Source: Anaerolineae bacterium (GTDB lineage: Bacteria; Chloroflexota; Anaerolineae; 4572-78; J111). From it: 64,000 bases of DNA. A program made the position numbers and the translations under genes. Location: NCBI GenBank assembly GCA_022071955.1, contig JAJVIM010000022.1, positions 164,243-228,242 of the forward strand. Reading direction: 5' to 3'. This document shows, one piece after another, positions 15,980-24,544 of the stretch. The notes under the pieces are model-generated. The model did no database searches. It was not told the origin of the DNA and saw only the letters and a program-made list of their open reading frames with translations. How positions within the stretch are numbered: the stretch's first letter is position 1; each line of letters begins with the position of its first letter.

Positions 15980-17503
15980 TCAATAAATCTGCGCGGGCAG
16001 CGCACCTTGAGCATCGAGCAACAGACCCCAGGTTTCGTCCGCGCCCACGGTGACATCGCTGGTGGTGGTGGCGCTGCCTACTTTGATCGTTACGGTGTAG
16101 CTGCCCGGTTTAATATCCAGTTTGGGCGCGTCGTCCGGCGAGGTCATCCCGGCATCGGCTTCAACCTGAAGGGTTTGGCCGTTGATGGTAACGGTTACCG
16201 CCTCACCGGCCAGATTGGCCAGGTACAGGCGCGCCTGCCCGGCCGGCGGCAGAATCCCGGCTGCTTTGGCGGCGGCGGGGTTTTTGCTCACCAGCGTGAT
16301 CTCGGTTTCGCTGCCCGACGGTTTGAGCGTTAGCACCAGGTTGCCGTCCGCGCCGGAATAGTTGACGGTGGTTGCGCCGCCGGCTTCGCTGGTATCACCC
16401 GGTGTCCAGCCGCGGGTGGCCAGTTCGGATTGGTAAAAATCGAGCAGGGTGGCCACATCAGACGGCGAAGTGGCGGTCAGTTTGCGGCTGAACTCCGTAC
16501 CTTCGGAACTGTAGCCGTTGTTGTCACTGGGCAGGGGCAGGCCGTCCTGGTCTTCGGCGGTGAGCTGGCCGGGTTCGCCGCCGGCTGCCCCGCCATCGAC
16601 CGGATAATTGTAGTTGGTGAAGTTGATTTCCACTTCGGTGTTGTCAAAGCCTTCAAAGGCAAAGAAGTTGAGCGAAAGATCGCCGTTGCTGGAACTGCAC
16701 GACATTGAGGTGTAATCGGCAGCGCCGTCCAGACAACTGGTGCCAAAGTCCATCAGTTCAAATGTGGCCCGGTAAAACTCGGCCAGATCAACCAGCGGCA
16801 GATCAATTTTGTAGCTCAGCGTTTCGCCGGAAAGGCTGACTTCGGTTGCACCGGGCGGGGTGGGCCAGTCGTTGATGGTGAAGGTAGGCGCGCCGGGCGG
16901 CGGACCGCCGGCTTCGCCGCCGGAGCCGCTCTCGGTGGGCGCGTTGCCGGCCAGCGACGGGGCGTAACTCAAATCGAGCGTGCCTTCAACACTGCCGCTG
17001 AAGTCAATCAGGGTCACGGTAATCGACTCCTCGCCTTGCTTGAAATCCACCGATGAAAATGTATCCGAGACGAGGGCAAAATCTTTGTCTTCCTGCCAGC
17101 CCAGCGCCGCCAGCTCGCTGCGGTAAAAGTCGAGCAGATCGGCCATTTTGGTGGCGCTGGAAAAGGTGATCTCGGACGATGCGGCGTCGAAGGTTACGTC
17201 CTCGGCATCCGTGGGCAGCGGCAAAGGCGGGATGTCGCTGCCGGCGGTGGCTTGGTCATCACTGGCGACGGGGGCGGCCGTTGGGGGAACCTCGGTGGGA
17301 GTAGGCTGAGGCGCGCTGGTGGCGGTAGCCGTTGGTTGGGCCTCGGTGGGAGTGGGCTGAGGCGCGCTGGTGGGAGTCGCCTCAGATTTAACCACCGAGT
17401 CGGTAGCGGCGGGCGCGTCGCTCTGGCTGCCGCCGCAGGCCGCCAGGCTCATCCCCAACGCCAGAATCAGAAACAGCAATAAAATCGATTTTGATAATTT
17501 CAT
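15980..17503 (-). CDS. Lipoprotein with three tandem 'FYxxEL..GW' domains and a C-terminal beta domain
   Basis: 507 residues. A signal peptide ends at LAAC (about residue 23), followed by a Thr/Pro/Ala-rich linker with tandem APQPTPTE-type units to about residue 90. Three related domains follow, marked by LLDFYRSELAALGW, LAEFYRATFELMDF and LLDFYQSELATRGW. The last 90 residues look like a PEGA-type beta domain (LYLANLAGEAVTV, DIKPGSYTVTIKVG). It should sit on the outer face of the membrane, and a role in envelope structure or binding is only a guess. The gene lies 144 bp upstream of its single-domain paralogue, so both may be in one transcript. Confidence 0.75.
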   Translation of the reverse strand: MKLSKSILLLFLILALGMSLAACGGSQSDAPAATDSVVKSEATPTSAPQPTPTEAQPTATATSAPQPTPTEVPPTAAPVASDDQATAGSDIPPLPLPTDAEDVTFDAASSEITFSSATKMADLLDFYRSELAALGWQEDKDFALVSDTFSSVDFKQGEESITVTLIDFSGSVEGTLDLSYAPSLAGNAPTESGSGGEAGGPPPGAPTFTINDWPTPPGATEVSLSGETLSYKIDLPLVDLAEFYRATFELMDFGTSCLDGAADYTSMSCSSSNGDLSLNFFAFEGFDNTEVEINFTNYNYPVDGGAAGGEPGQLTAEDQDGLPLPSDNNGYSSEGTEFSRKLTATSPSDVATLLDFYQSELATRGWTPGDTSEAGGATTVNYSGADGNLVLTLKPSGSETEITLVSKNPAAAKAAGILPPAGQARLYLANLAGEAVTVTINGQTLQVEADAGMTSPDDAPKLDIKPGSYTVTIKVGSATTTSDVTVGADETWGLLLDAQGALPAQIY

Positions 17504-17651
17504 TTTTCCTCCTGTGAAAATAGCTTGTTTGTGTCACTGCCAGCCACCGCAGGGAGCGTGACAGTCTCCGCGTGCGGTGGGGAGATTGCCACGGCGCTGC
17601 GCGCCTCGCAATGGCATTTCATCACTTATAATTTAACCACCAGCCTTGTTT

Positions 17652-19007
17652 TCACTTGTTGAGCGTATATTTAACCACCTTTTCACGAGCCACCACAAAC
17701 AACTCATCCCTGTCGTTAAACACAAGCCCATCGGCGGGGCCGTCAACATCGATGGTGGCCAGGTAGCTGCCCTCCGGCGAAAAGACCAGCACGCCGCCAA
17801 AATCGCTGATGTAAATCCGGCCGCGGCCATCCACGGCAATATCAGCCGGAGCGGTGAGGCTGCCCGGCGCGTCACCGTCGCTGCCAAAGCGATCCAAAAA
17901 CTCGCCCGCAGCCGACAAGCGGTAGACCGCGTCTTTGTTCCGGCCCAAAACCAAAATCTGCCCGCGGCCGTCAACCGTCACTTTTTCAATGCTGGAGGCG
18001 GGCCGGCTTTTTTCCACGGGCAGCGGTTGGTCGATGGTTTGAGTCGCCTGCCCGGCGGAGGTAAATCGAACCAGTGTTTTGAAGGCCGGGTTGGATTCCT
18101 GCACCACCAGCAACTCGCCCGATGGCGTCACCGCCAGCGCGTCGAGCCAGTAATCGGTTTCAAAAGCCGGCGACAGGGGCTGGCCGGTTGCGCCGTCAAA
18201 TCGCCAGATTTTGCCTTTTTGGGCAACATAAACTACGCCCTGCCGGTCGGCGGCCAGATCGCGCAGCGGGTACTCTTCATCGCCGGTCCACTGGGTGATG
18301 AACTCGCCCTGGCTGTTGAAGGCCTGAATCCGGCCGCTGCCGTACTCGCCCACGTAAATATTGCCTTTGCCATCCACGGCGATGCTGCGGGCATCCTCAA
18401 AATGGGCCGGGCCGGTGCCCCGGCTGCCAAAGGTGAGCACCGCGGTGGCAAAACCGGGCGTTGGGGTGGGGGCCGGCGTGGCCGTGGGTGACGGCGAGGG
18501 AATTACCGGGTTGATTTCTGACACCGCCGAGGAAACGCCGATACCAAAAATCGCCAGCCCGCCAAAAGCCGCCAGCACCGGCACCACCGACACAACCACA
18601 ATCAGCACCACCAACCAGGCCACGCACCCCGCAGAAAGTCCGCTTTGCGCCGCGGCCGGTTCGGCCGTTGATGTGGCGAAGGTGGTCGCGGTCATTTCGA
18701 TGGGCTGGCCGGCGGCGATGGCTTCAACCGCGTCTTTGGCCTCTTTCAGCCCGCCGCCAAACGTTGCCCGAAAACGCTTGATCGCTTCGAGCTTGTTGCC
18801 GCTGCGGGCCAGTTGGGCAATCTCGCGCAGGGCGGTGAGTTGCCCCAACTCCAACGATGCCGACGCCGGCGGGGCAAAGCCGGACTGTGGCCGCAGCGCT
18901 TCGGGCAAAATGATCTCGTTGTGGCAGTAGTCGCAGGTAACCGTCACTTTGCCGGGCTGATAACTCAGCGGCGCGCCGCAGGAAGGGCAGGTTAGTGTCT
19001 CGGCCAT
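17652..19007 (-). CDS. Zinc-ribbon / bL12-like / transmembrane / NHL beta-propeller protein
   Basis: 451 residues. A zinc ribbon (Cys7, Cys10, Cys25, Cys28) is followed by a helical stretch, NKLEAIKRFRATFGGGLKEA at 71-90. This resembles the ribosomal protein bL12 C-terminal domain. A membrane segment lies at about 127-158, then a Pro/Thr linker (about 166-186) and an NHL-type beta-propeller with repeated VDGKGNIYVGEYGSGRIQ-like blades to the C-terminus. The propeller should be extracellular and the zinc-ribbon/bL12 part cytoplasmic. Function is unknown. Its ATG overlaps the stop of the preceding 72-codon gene by one base (TGATG). Confidence 0.8.
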   Translation of the reverse strand: MAETLTCPSCGAPLSYQPGKVTVTCDYCHNEIILPEALRPQSGFAPPASASLELGQLTALREIAQLARSGNKLEAIKRFRATFGGGLKEAKDAVEAIAAGQPIEMTATTFATSTAEPAAAQSGLSAGCVAWLVVLIVVVSVVPVLAAFGGLAIFGIGVSSAVSEINPVIPSPSPTATPAPTPTPGFATAVLTFGSRGTGPAHFEDARSIAVDGKGNIYVGEYGSGRIQAFNSQGEFITQWTGDEEYPLRDLAADRQGVVYVAQKGKIWRFDGATGQPLSPAFETDYWLDALAVTPSGELLVVQESNPAFKTLVRFTSAGQATQTIDQPLPVEKSRPASSIEKVTVDGRGQILVLGRNKDAVYRLSAAGEFLDRFGSDGDAPGSLTAPADIAVDGRGRIYISDFGGVLVFSPEGSYLATIDVDGPADGLVFNDRDELFVVAREKVVKYTLNK

Positions 19008-19225
19008 CAGAGTTGCTCCTCTTCTTCAACCAAATCTGTTTGCAGTGAAGCCAGCAGCGCTTCCAGGCTGGCAAAACCGCGCCGCTGGCCGGTGTGCGGA
19101 TTTTCAAGGCTAAAACGCCAAACCGTTACCAAAGCCCCGGCCTGGCTGCTTCGCTCTTGCCAGCAGCGCAGCAAATAGGTATGATAATGAGAGGCAGTGT
19201 AAGCTGTATCTTCGGGTTCCTGCAT
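19007..19225 (-). CDS. Small conserved-looking hypothetical protein
   Basis: 72 residues. It resembles a short family common near Chloroflexota regulators: a Tyr/Leu-rich start (HYHTYLLRCWQE), a Trp-containing strand (VTVWRFSLENPHTGQRR) and an ending GFASLEALLASLQ. There is no membrane segment or known domain. The stop overlaps the start of the zinc-ribbon/NHL gene by one base, showing translational coupling. It is transcribed away from the SARP-type regulator, with about 117 bp between the starts. Confidence 0.65.
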   Translation of the reverse strand: MQEPEDTAYTASHYHTYLLRCWQERSSQAGALVTVWRFSLENPHTGQRRGFASLEALLASLQTDLVEEEEQL

Positions 19226-19342
19226 AGCATCGGCCTGATAAACGTAAACTACTTCGCCCAGTATAACCGGTTACCGTTCCCAAAGCGTGAATTAAAAGGT
19301 GAACTCCAGAATTTGTTGAGCGCCAAAAGGGTTGCTGATCCC

Positions 19343-22300
19343 ATGCTTGAGCTTTCCTTACTTGGACGAGTTGAAATCACGCTGAACGGGCAGCCGGTGG
19401 AGGGGTTTGTCTCGGTTAAGGTGCAGGCGCTGCTGGCTTATTTGGCCGTTACCGGCCGAACCCACAACCGCGAGTCGCTGGCCGCTCTGTTTTGGGGCGA
19501 CAAACCGGACGACCGGGCCAGAGCCAATCTGCGCAAAGCGTTGTCTAACCTGCGCAAACTGCTGGGCGGCTACATCAACAGCAGCGATCAACTGATTGCC
19601 TTTGACCGAACCCTGCCCCATTTTTTGGATGTGGCGGTTTTTGAAGAAACGCTCAACCAGGCCGGCGCGTTTAAAACCGCCCCCCAACCGCTGCGCGAAG
19701 CCATCGATCTGTATCAGGGTGATTTTTTGGCCGGCCTGGCCATCGATGACGCCCAGCCGTTTGAGGAATGGCTGCTGCCGGAGCGGGAACGGCTGCGACG
19801 GCTGGCCGTGCAGGCGCTCTACCAACTGGCCCGCATTCACACCTCCCGCGGCGAATACGCCGCCGGCATCGATGTGACCACCCGGCTGCTGGCGCTGGAG
19901 CCGTGGCAGGAAGAAGCCCACCGCCAATTGATGACGTTGCTGGCTCGCAGCGGCCAGCACGCCGCAGCGCTGGCCCACTTTGAAACCTGCCGCCGCATTC
20001 TGGCCGAGGAGTTGGGCGTGGAGCCGCTGCCGGAAACGCAGGCGCTTTACCAGCGGCTCAAAGCCAAAGGCCAGCCCATCCGGCACAACCTGCCGCCCCA
20101 GCGCACCCCCTTTGAAGGCCGGCAGGCCGAACTGGCCCAAATTGCCGACCACCTGCACCTGCCCGACTGCCGGCTGCTCAGCCTGGTAGGGCCGGGCGGC
20201 ATTGGCAAAACCCGGCTGGCGTTGCAGTCCGCCGCCGAAAACCTGTCAACTTTCCCCGATGGCGTCTATTTTGTGTCGCTGGTGGCGGTGAACTCGCCGC
20301 AACTGCTGGCGGTCACCATTGCCGGTGTGTTGGGTTGCGCCCTCAACGGCCCCGGCGAGGCCGAACAGCAGTTGGCCAATTATCTGGGCCAGCGAGAACT
20401 GCTGCTGGTGCTGGACAATTTTGAGCATTTGCTGTCGCGCAGCAACCCCGGCGGCGAGACGCTACTGCCCCACCTGCTCACCAGCGCCCCCCACCTGAAA
20501 CTGCTGGTCACCTCACGCGAACGGCTGGCCCTGCCCGAAGAATGGGTCATCGGCCTGGATGGGCTGGATTTTCCCGAGCAGGATGTTTCTTTTGCCGATG
20601 TGCAAATGTACAGCGCCGTCCGGCTTTTTGTGCAGCACGCCCAGCAGGTGCGCGCCAACTTTGTCCTGTCTGCCGCCAACCAGGCCGATATTATTCGGCT
20701 GTGCCGCCTGCTCGATGGGATTCCGTTGGGGCTGGAACTGGCCGCCAGTTGGCTGCCGCTGCTCTCCAGCGCCGAAATCATCGCCGAGATTGAACGCGAT
20801 CTTGATTTTTTAACCGACTCGTCCCGGCGCGCGCCGGACCGGCACCGCAGTATGCGGCTGGTGTTTGAGTCATCGTGGCAACTCCTGCCGGAAGCGGAGC
20901 AGGAGGCGTTAAAACGGCTGGCCGTCTTCAAAGGCAAGTTTCAGCGCGAAGCGGCGCTGCACGTGTCCGGCGCGTCGCTGCCGGTGCTGCTGGCCCTGCT
21001 GAACAAATCGCTGCTGCGCCGCGACGCCGCCGGCAGCTACAGCATGCACGAACTGCTGCGCCAGTTTGCGGCGGAAAAGCTGGCCGCCGTCGCCGCCGAA
21101 ACTCAAACGCGGCACAGCCGCTATTACCTGTCGCTGCTGCGTGAAAAAGAGGCCCGGCTGCGGGGCGGCGATCAGCCCCGGGCGCTGGCGGACATCGGCG
21201 AAGCCATTGAAAACATTCAGGCGGCCTGGCGATGGGCGGTTGAGCATAGCGATTGGGCGGCTTTGCACCAGGTTGGCCGCAGCCTTTTTTTGTATTTTGA
21301 TACCCGCAGCCGTTTTCAGGAAGGCGAAGCGTTGTTCCAAACGACTCTTGACCGGCTGGCGCAATCGGAACCGGCGCAGCAACGGCTGGCCAGCCAACTG
21401 CTGGCCTATCTGGGCCGATTGCGTTACGGCCGCGGCCTGTACCAGCAGGCGCGCACCGATCTGGAGCAAAGCCTGGCTCTGGCCGATGCGCTCAACGAAT
21501 CGGAGGCGGCGGCCTTTGCCCGGCACAGTTTGGGGCTGGTGGCGGTGATGCAGGGCGAATACCCAAAAGCGCAGCAGCTTGCCCGGGCAAGTTTGGAGTT
21601 GTGCCGCAAACTGGGCGATCCGTGGGGCGAGGCCTGCTCGCTGTATACGCTGGGGTGGGCCGCGTACTATCTGGGCGATTACGGCGCGGCCCAAAGGCAC
21701 ACCCACAAAAGCCTGCGCCTGCACCGGCAAATGGGCAATCGCCACGGCGAGGCCGCCTGTTTGAATACGCTGGGGTTGGTGGTTTGCGGCCTGCACGAAT
21801 CCAACCTGGCCCAGCACCCCGAAGCCAAACGCTATTTTGAGCAAAATCTGGTCATCCGGCAGAGCATTGGCGATCGCTGGGGCGAAGCCATCGCCCTGCA
21901 CAATCTGGGCTATCTGCACTTAAAACTGATGGATTTCGACGCGGCCAAATTCTGGTTTACGGAGAGTCTGGCCATTTCCCGCATGATCAGCACCCTGCAT
22001 ATGATCACCGCCACCAGCATGTGGCTGGGCGTGACCGCGCTGGAACTGGACAACTGCGCCGAGGCCCGGCGCTGGTTCAGCGAGTCGCTGGCGGCGGCGT
22101 TTGAAAACGGCGCGTTTGTACGGGTGGCGGATATTCTGTATCGCTGGGGTGATTTGCTGCGGCGGGAAGAGCAACTGGAGCAGGCCGCGGAGGTGCTGGC
22201 CTTTGTTAGCCATTATCCGGCCACAGACGACCGGGTGCGCGACGGCGCGGCCGAATTGTTAAATCAGATAGCCGCGCGGCTGCCCGCGCCGGCAGCAGAG

Positions 22301-22435
22301 GCGGCCCGCAGCCGGGGAGCGACGCTCGCGGTGGAAGAGGTGGTGGCCGGGGTGCTGGCCGAGCAAAAACCCAGCCCGTCTATTCCAGAGGATAGCGTTT
22401 TAGGCCCGCTGCTTGGGCAGCAATTAAAGCGATAA
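19343..22435 (+). CDS. SARP/BTAD transcriptional regulator with STAND ATPase and TPR repeats
   Basis: 1030 residues from the ATG at 19343. The order is a winged-helix DNA-binding domain (1-90), a BTAD helical domain (about 95-240, with LEPWQEEAHRQLMTLL), a STAND NTPase with Walker A GPGGIGKT at 283-290 and Walker B LLLVLDN near 355, and TPR repeats over the last 400 residues. Such proteins bind a ligand or partner through the TPRs and switch on nearby genes using ATP. The frame is open 83 codons further upstream, but homologues begin at LELSLLG, so the ATG is preferred. The last 56 bp overlap the tail-to-tail glycosyltransferase gene. Confidence 0.88.
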   Translation: MLELSLLGRVEITLNGQPVEGFVSVKVQALLAYLAVTGRTHNRESLAALFWGDKPDDRARANLRKALSNLRKLLGGYINSSDQLIAFDRTLPHFLDVAVFEETLNQAGAFKTAPQPLREAIDLYQGDFLAGLAIDDAQPFEEWLLPERERLRRLAVQALYQLARIHTSRGEYAAGIDVTTRLLALEPWQEEAHRQLMTLLARSGQHAAALAHFETCRRILAEELGVEPLPETQALYQRLKAKGQPIRHNLPPQRTPFEGRQAELAQIADHLHLPDCRLLSLVGPGGIGKTRLALQSAAENLSTFPDGVYFVSLVAVNSPQLLAVTIAGVLGCALNGPGEAEQQLANYLGQRELLLVLDNFEHLLSRSNPGGETLLPHLLTSAPHLKLLVTSRERLALPEEWVIGLDGLDFPEQDVSFADVQMYSAVRLFVQHAQQVRANFVLSAANQADIIRLCRLLDGIPLGLELAASWLPLLSSAEIIAEIERDLDFLTDSSRRAPDRHRSMRLVFESSWQLLPEAEQEALKRLAVFKGKFQREAALHVSGASLPVLLALLNKSLLRRDAAGSYSMHELLRQFAAEKLAAVAAETQTRHSRYYLSLLREKEARLRGGDQPRALADIGEAIENIQAAWRWAVEHSDWAALHQVGRSLFLYFDTRSRFQEGEALFQTTLDRLAQSEPAQQRLASQLLAYLGRLRYGRGLYQQARTDLEQSLALADALNESEAAAFARHSLGLVAVMQGEYPKAQQLARASLELCRKLGDPWGEACSLYTLGWAAYYLGDYGAAQRHTHKSLRLHRQMGNRHGEAACLNTLGLVVCGLHESNLAQHPEAKRYFEQNLVIRQSIGDRWGEAIALHNLGYLHLKLMDFDAAKFWFTESLAISRMISTLHMITATSMWLGVTALELDNCAEARRWFSESLAAAFENGAFVRVADILYRWGDLLRREEQLEQAAEVLAFVSHYPATDDRVRDGAAELLNQIAARLPAPAAEAARSRGATLAVEEVVAGVLAEQKPSPSIPEDSVLGPLLGQQLKR

Positions 22436-23171
22436 ACAACGGGTTGTACACCAAATATCGATACCACAAACGCCGGGGTTCCTGCCGCAGCCGGAACAGC
22501 CACTCCAACCCGGCCTGCTGCATCCAGCGTGGGGCCTGGGCAATGCGCCCGGCGTGAAAATCAAACGCCGCGCCAACGCCGACCAGCACCGGCGAGTCCA
22601 ACCGCGAGCGATGGCCGGCCATCCACAAATCCTGTTTGGGCGTGCCCAACCCCACCCAAATAATATCCGGTTTGGCCGCGTTGAGCCGGTCGATCAGTTG
22701 CTCATCCTCGGCCGGGCTGAGGGCGCGAAACGGCGGGCTGAACGCGCCGGCCACGGCCAGCCCCGGGAATCGAGCCTGAAGTTTTTGGGCCAGCAGCTCC
22801 GGGACGCCGGCCGCGCCGCCCAAAAAGAAATGTGAATACCCCCGCTCGACAGAAGCGCGGCACACCTCTAACAGCAAATCCGGGCCGTACACCCGGCTCA
22901 CCGGCGCGCTGCTCCAGCGCCGTCCCAGCCAAACCAGCGGCATGCCATCGGGCGTGGCCAACCCCGCGCCGTTAATCGCCCGGCGCATGGCCGGGCTGCG
23001 GCGGCCCTCCATCACCGAATGCACCGTGCAAACCGAAACGTACTGCCGCGCGCCCTGTTCAACCCAGGCCAAAATACGGGCCACGGCCAGCGGCATTGTT
23101 AACGCGCTGATGCCCGCCCCCAAAATATTAACCCGCGCAATAGCGGCGTCGGCTGGAATAGTTGTCATCAT
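22380..23171 (-). CDS. WecB/TagA/CpsF-family glycosyltransferase
   Basis: 263 residues, the usual size for this GT26 family, which transfers N-acetylmannosamine(uronate) or a similar sugar to a lipid-linked acceptor at the inner face of the membrane. Signatures are ATPDGMPLVWLG (Asp75 in the conserved position), FFLGG, and DIIWVGLGTPKQDLWM. The C-terminus is amphipathic (LRQEPRRLWYRYLVYNPLF), as expected for membrane association. It starts 5 bp after the GT4 gene. Together they suggest an envelope polysaccharide or glycolipid step. Confidence 0.88.
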   Translation of the reverse strand: MMTTIPADAAIARVNILGAGISALTMPLAVARILAWVEQGARQYVSVCTVHSVMEGRRSPAMRRAINGAGLATPDGMPLVWLGRRWSSAPVSRVYGPDLLLEVCRASVERGYSHFFLGGAAGVPELLAQKLQARFPGLAVAGAFSPPFRALSPAEDEQLIDRLNAAKPDIIWVGLGTPKQDLWMAGHRSRLDSPVLVGVGAAFDFHAGRIAQAPRWMQQAGLEWLFRLRQEPRRLWYRYLVYNPLFIALIAAQAAGLKRYPLE

Positions 23172-23176
23172 TAATT

Positions 23177-24388
23177 TTACCGGCGGCCGTTTAGCACTGC
23201 CGCGTAAACGGCTTCTGTTTTGCGGGCCAGTTGCTCCCAGTTGTACTGCGCCTCCGTTTTTTGGCGGCCGGCCTGGCCCAACTGGGCGGCAATGGCCGGA
23301 TGATCGAGCAAATAGCCAATACGCTCGGCAAGCGGGCCGGCGGCGGGCGCAACCAGATAGCCGTTGAGGCCGTCGTCAATCACCTCGCGCACCGCCGGAA
23401 TATCCGCGCCGATGACCGGCTTGCCCAGACTCCAGGCTTCGGTGAAGACGCCGCCAAAACTCTCCTGCGCCGAGGGCAGGCACAACAGCGTGCAGGCGGC
23501 CAGGGCATCGGTTTTGGTTTGCAGATCAACCGCGCCCAAATCCAGCAGCCGGGGGTTAGACTGGCCGGCAAAGAATCGTTTTGAAAAAGGGGTGGGCGGC
23601 CCCAAAAAGACAAAATGAGCCTCCGGGGTGCGCCGCCACACCTGTTTGGCCGCCGCCGCCAGCGTCTCAATCCCTTTGTAGCGATATTTTTGGCCCACAA
23701 ACAAAATAATCGGCGCGGCTGCGGGCAGGTTGTGCCGCCGCCGAAAAGCCGGCCCGTCGGCGGAGCCGGCCAGGTTGGGGCCGTTGCCGGTGACAAACAC
23801 CCGCTCCGGGGCCACGCCGAGGCCGATCAGCGTTTGCCGCTCGGCCTCGGTCAGAGCGATCAGAGCATCGGCCTGGCGGTACAGGCGGTGATAATCGCGG
23901 TAGAGCCAGCCGCCCCAGCGCGGGTGGTGGTACGGAGCCAGCACAAACGGGATGTCGTGGCGGCGGGCCACCGCCAGCGAAGCGAAACTGAGCGGCTCGC
24001 GGCCAATGCGCACGTTGTGGATGAGGCTGGCCGCACCAGCAAAGGGGTCGATTTTTGGAGCGAATTGGGCGGCAATTTGCCGGATGGCCGCTGTTTTGAC
24101 CAGATAGTACAGCCAGACCGCCGGCCGTATTTTTTGGCGCTGGGCCGGAGAAAGGGTGATCAATTCCACCGGCACGCCATCGATGTTGTACGTTTTTGGC
24201 TCGATGGGCGCGTTGAGGGTGGTGCCGCGCAGCCAGTCGGTGCGATTGCTGTCCCACAAAGTGACAACCTGCACCGTGTAGCCGGCCGCCAGCCGCCGGG
24301 CAATCTGGTGGGTGTGCAACTGCGCCCCGCCAATAGCCGGCAGATAGCTGGTGGTGGTGTAAAGAATATGCCGGGTCAAATTCAACAC
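23177..24388 (-). CDS. Glycosyltransferase family 4 protein
   Basis: 403 residues with a GT-B fold. The N-terminal half starts ILYTTTSYLPAIGGAQLH, the glycine-rich donor loop typical of GT4. The C-terminal half has IILFVGQKYRYKGIETL and the EX7E motif in SAQESFGGVFTEAWSLGKP. It transfers a sugar from a nucleotide donor to a polysaccharide or lipid acceptor; substrates cannot be read from sequence. The start is uncertain: GTG 24388, or TTG at 24385 or 24379. The last has AGGTG in the best position. It is the first gene of a two-gene unit with the WecB-like enzyme. Confidence 0.88.
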   Translation of the reverse strand: MLNLTRHILYTTTSYLPAIGGAQLHTHQIARRLAAGYTVQVVTLWDSNRTDWLRGTTLNAPIEPKTYNIDGVPVELITLSPAQRQKIRPAVWLYYLVKTAAIRQIAAQFAPKIDPFAGAASLIHNVRIGREPLSFASLAVARRHDIPFVLAPYHHPRWGGWLYRDYHRLYRQADALIALTEAERQTLIGLGVAPERVFVTGNGPNLAGSADGPAFRRRHNLPAAAPIILFVGQKYRYKGIETLAAAAKQVWRRTPEAHFVFLGPPTPFSKRFFAGQSNPRLLDLGAVDLQTKTDALAACTLLCLPSAQESFGGVFTEAWSLGKPVIGADIPAVREVIDDGLNGYLVAPAAGPLAERIGYLLDHPAIAAQLGQAGRQKTEAQYNWEQLARKTEAVYAAVLNGRR

Positions 24389-24544
24389 CTGTCTGATTAA
24401 TGGCCACTATTATAGCTCAAGTTTTTGCCGGTTGCATCTCTTACTACCTTTGCACTTTATCGCGTGTTCCGTAAACGTGCAAACATAGCGATAAACCGGA
24501 ATTGGCACATGGAAAATTGCCTGCATTCTGGTAGAATTAGGGTG

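Noticed and set aside
19094..19342. 83-codon N-terminal extension of the SARP regulator
   Set aside because: The extension overlaps the divergent small gene, lacks homology, and homologues begin at the ATG at 19343.
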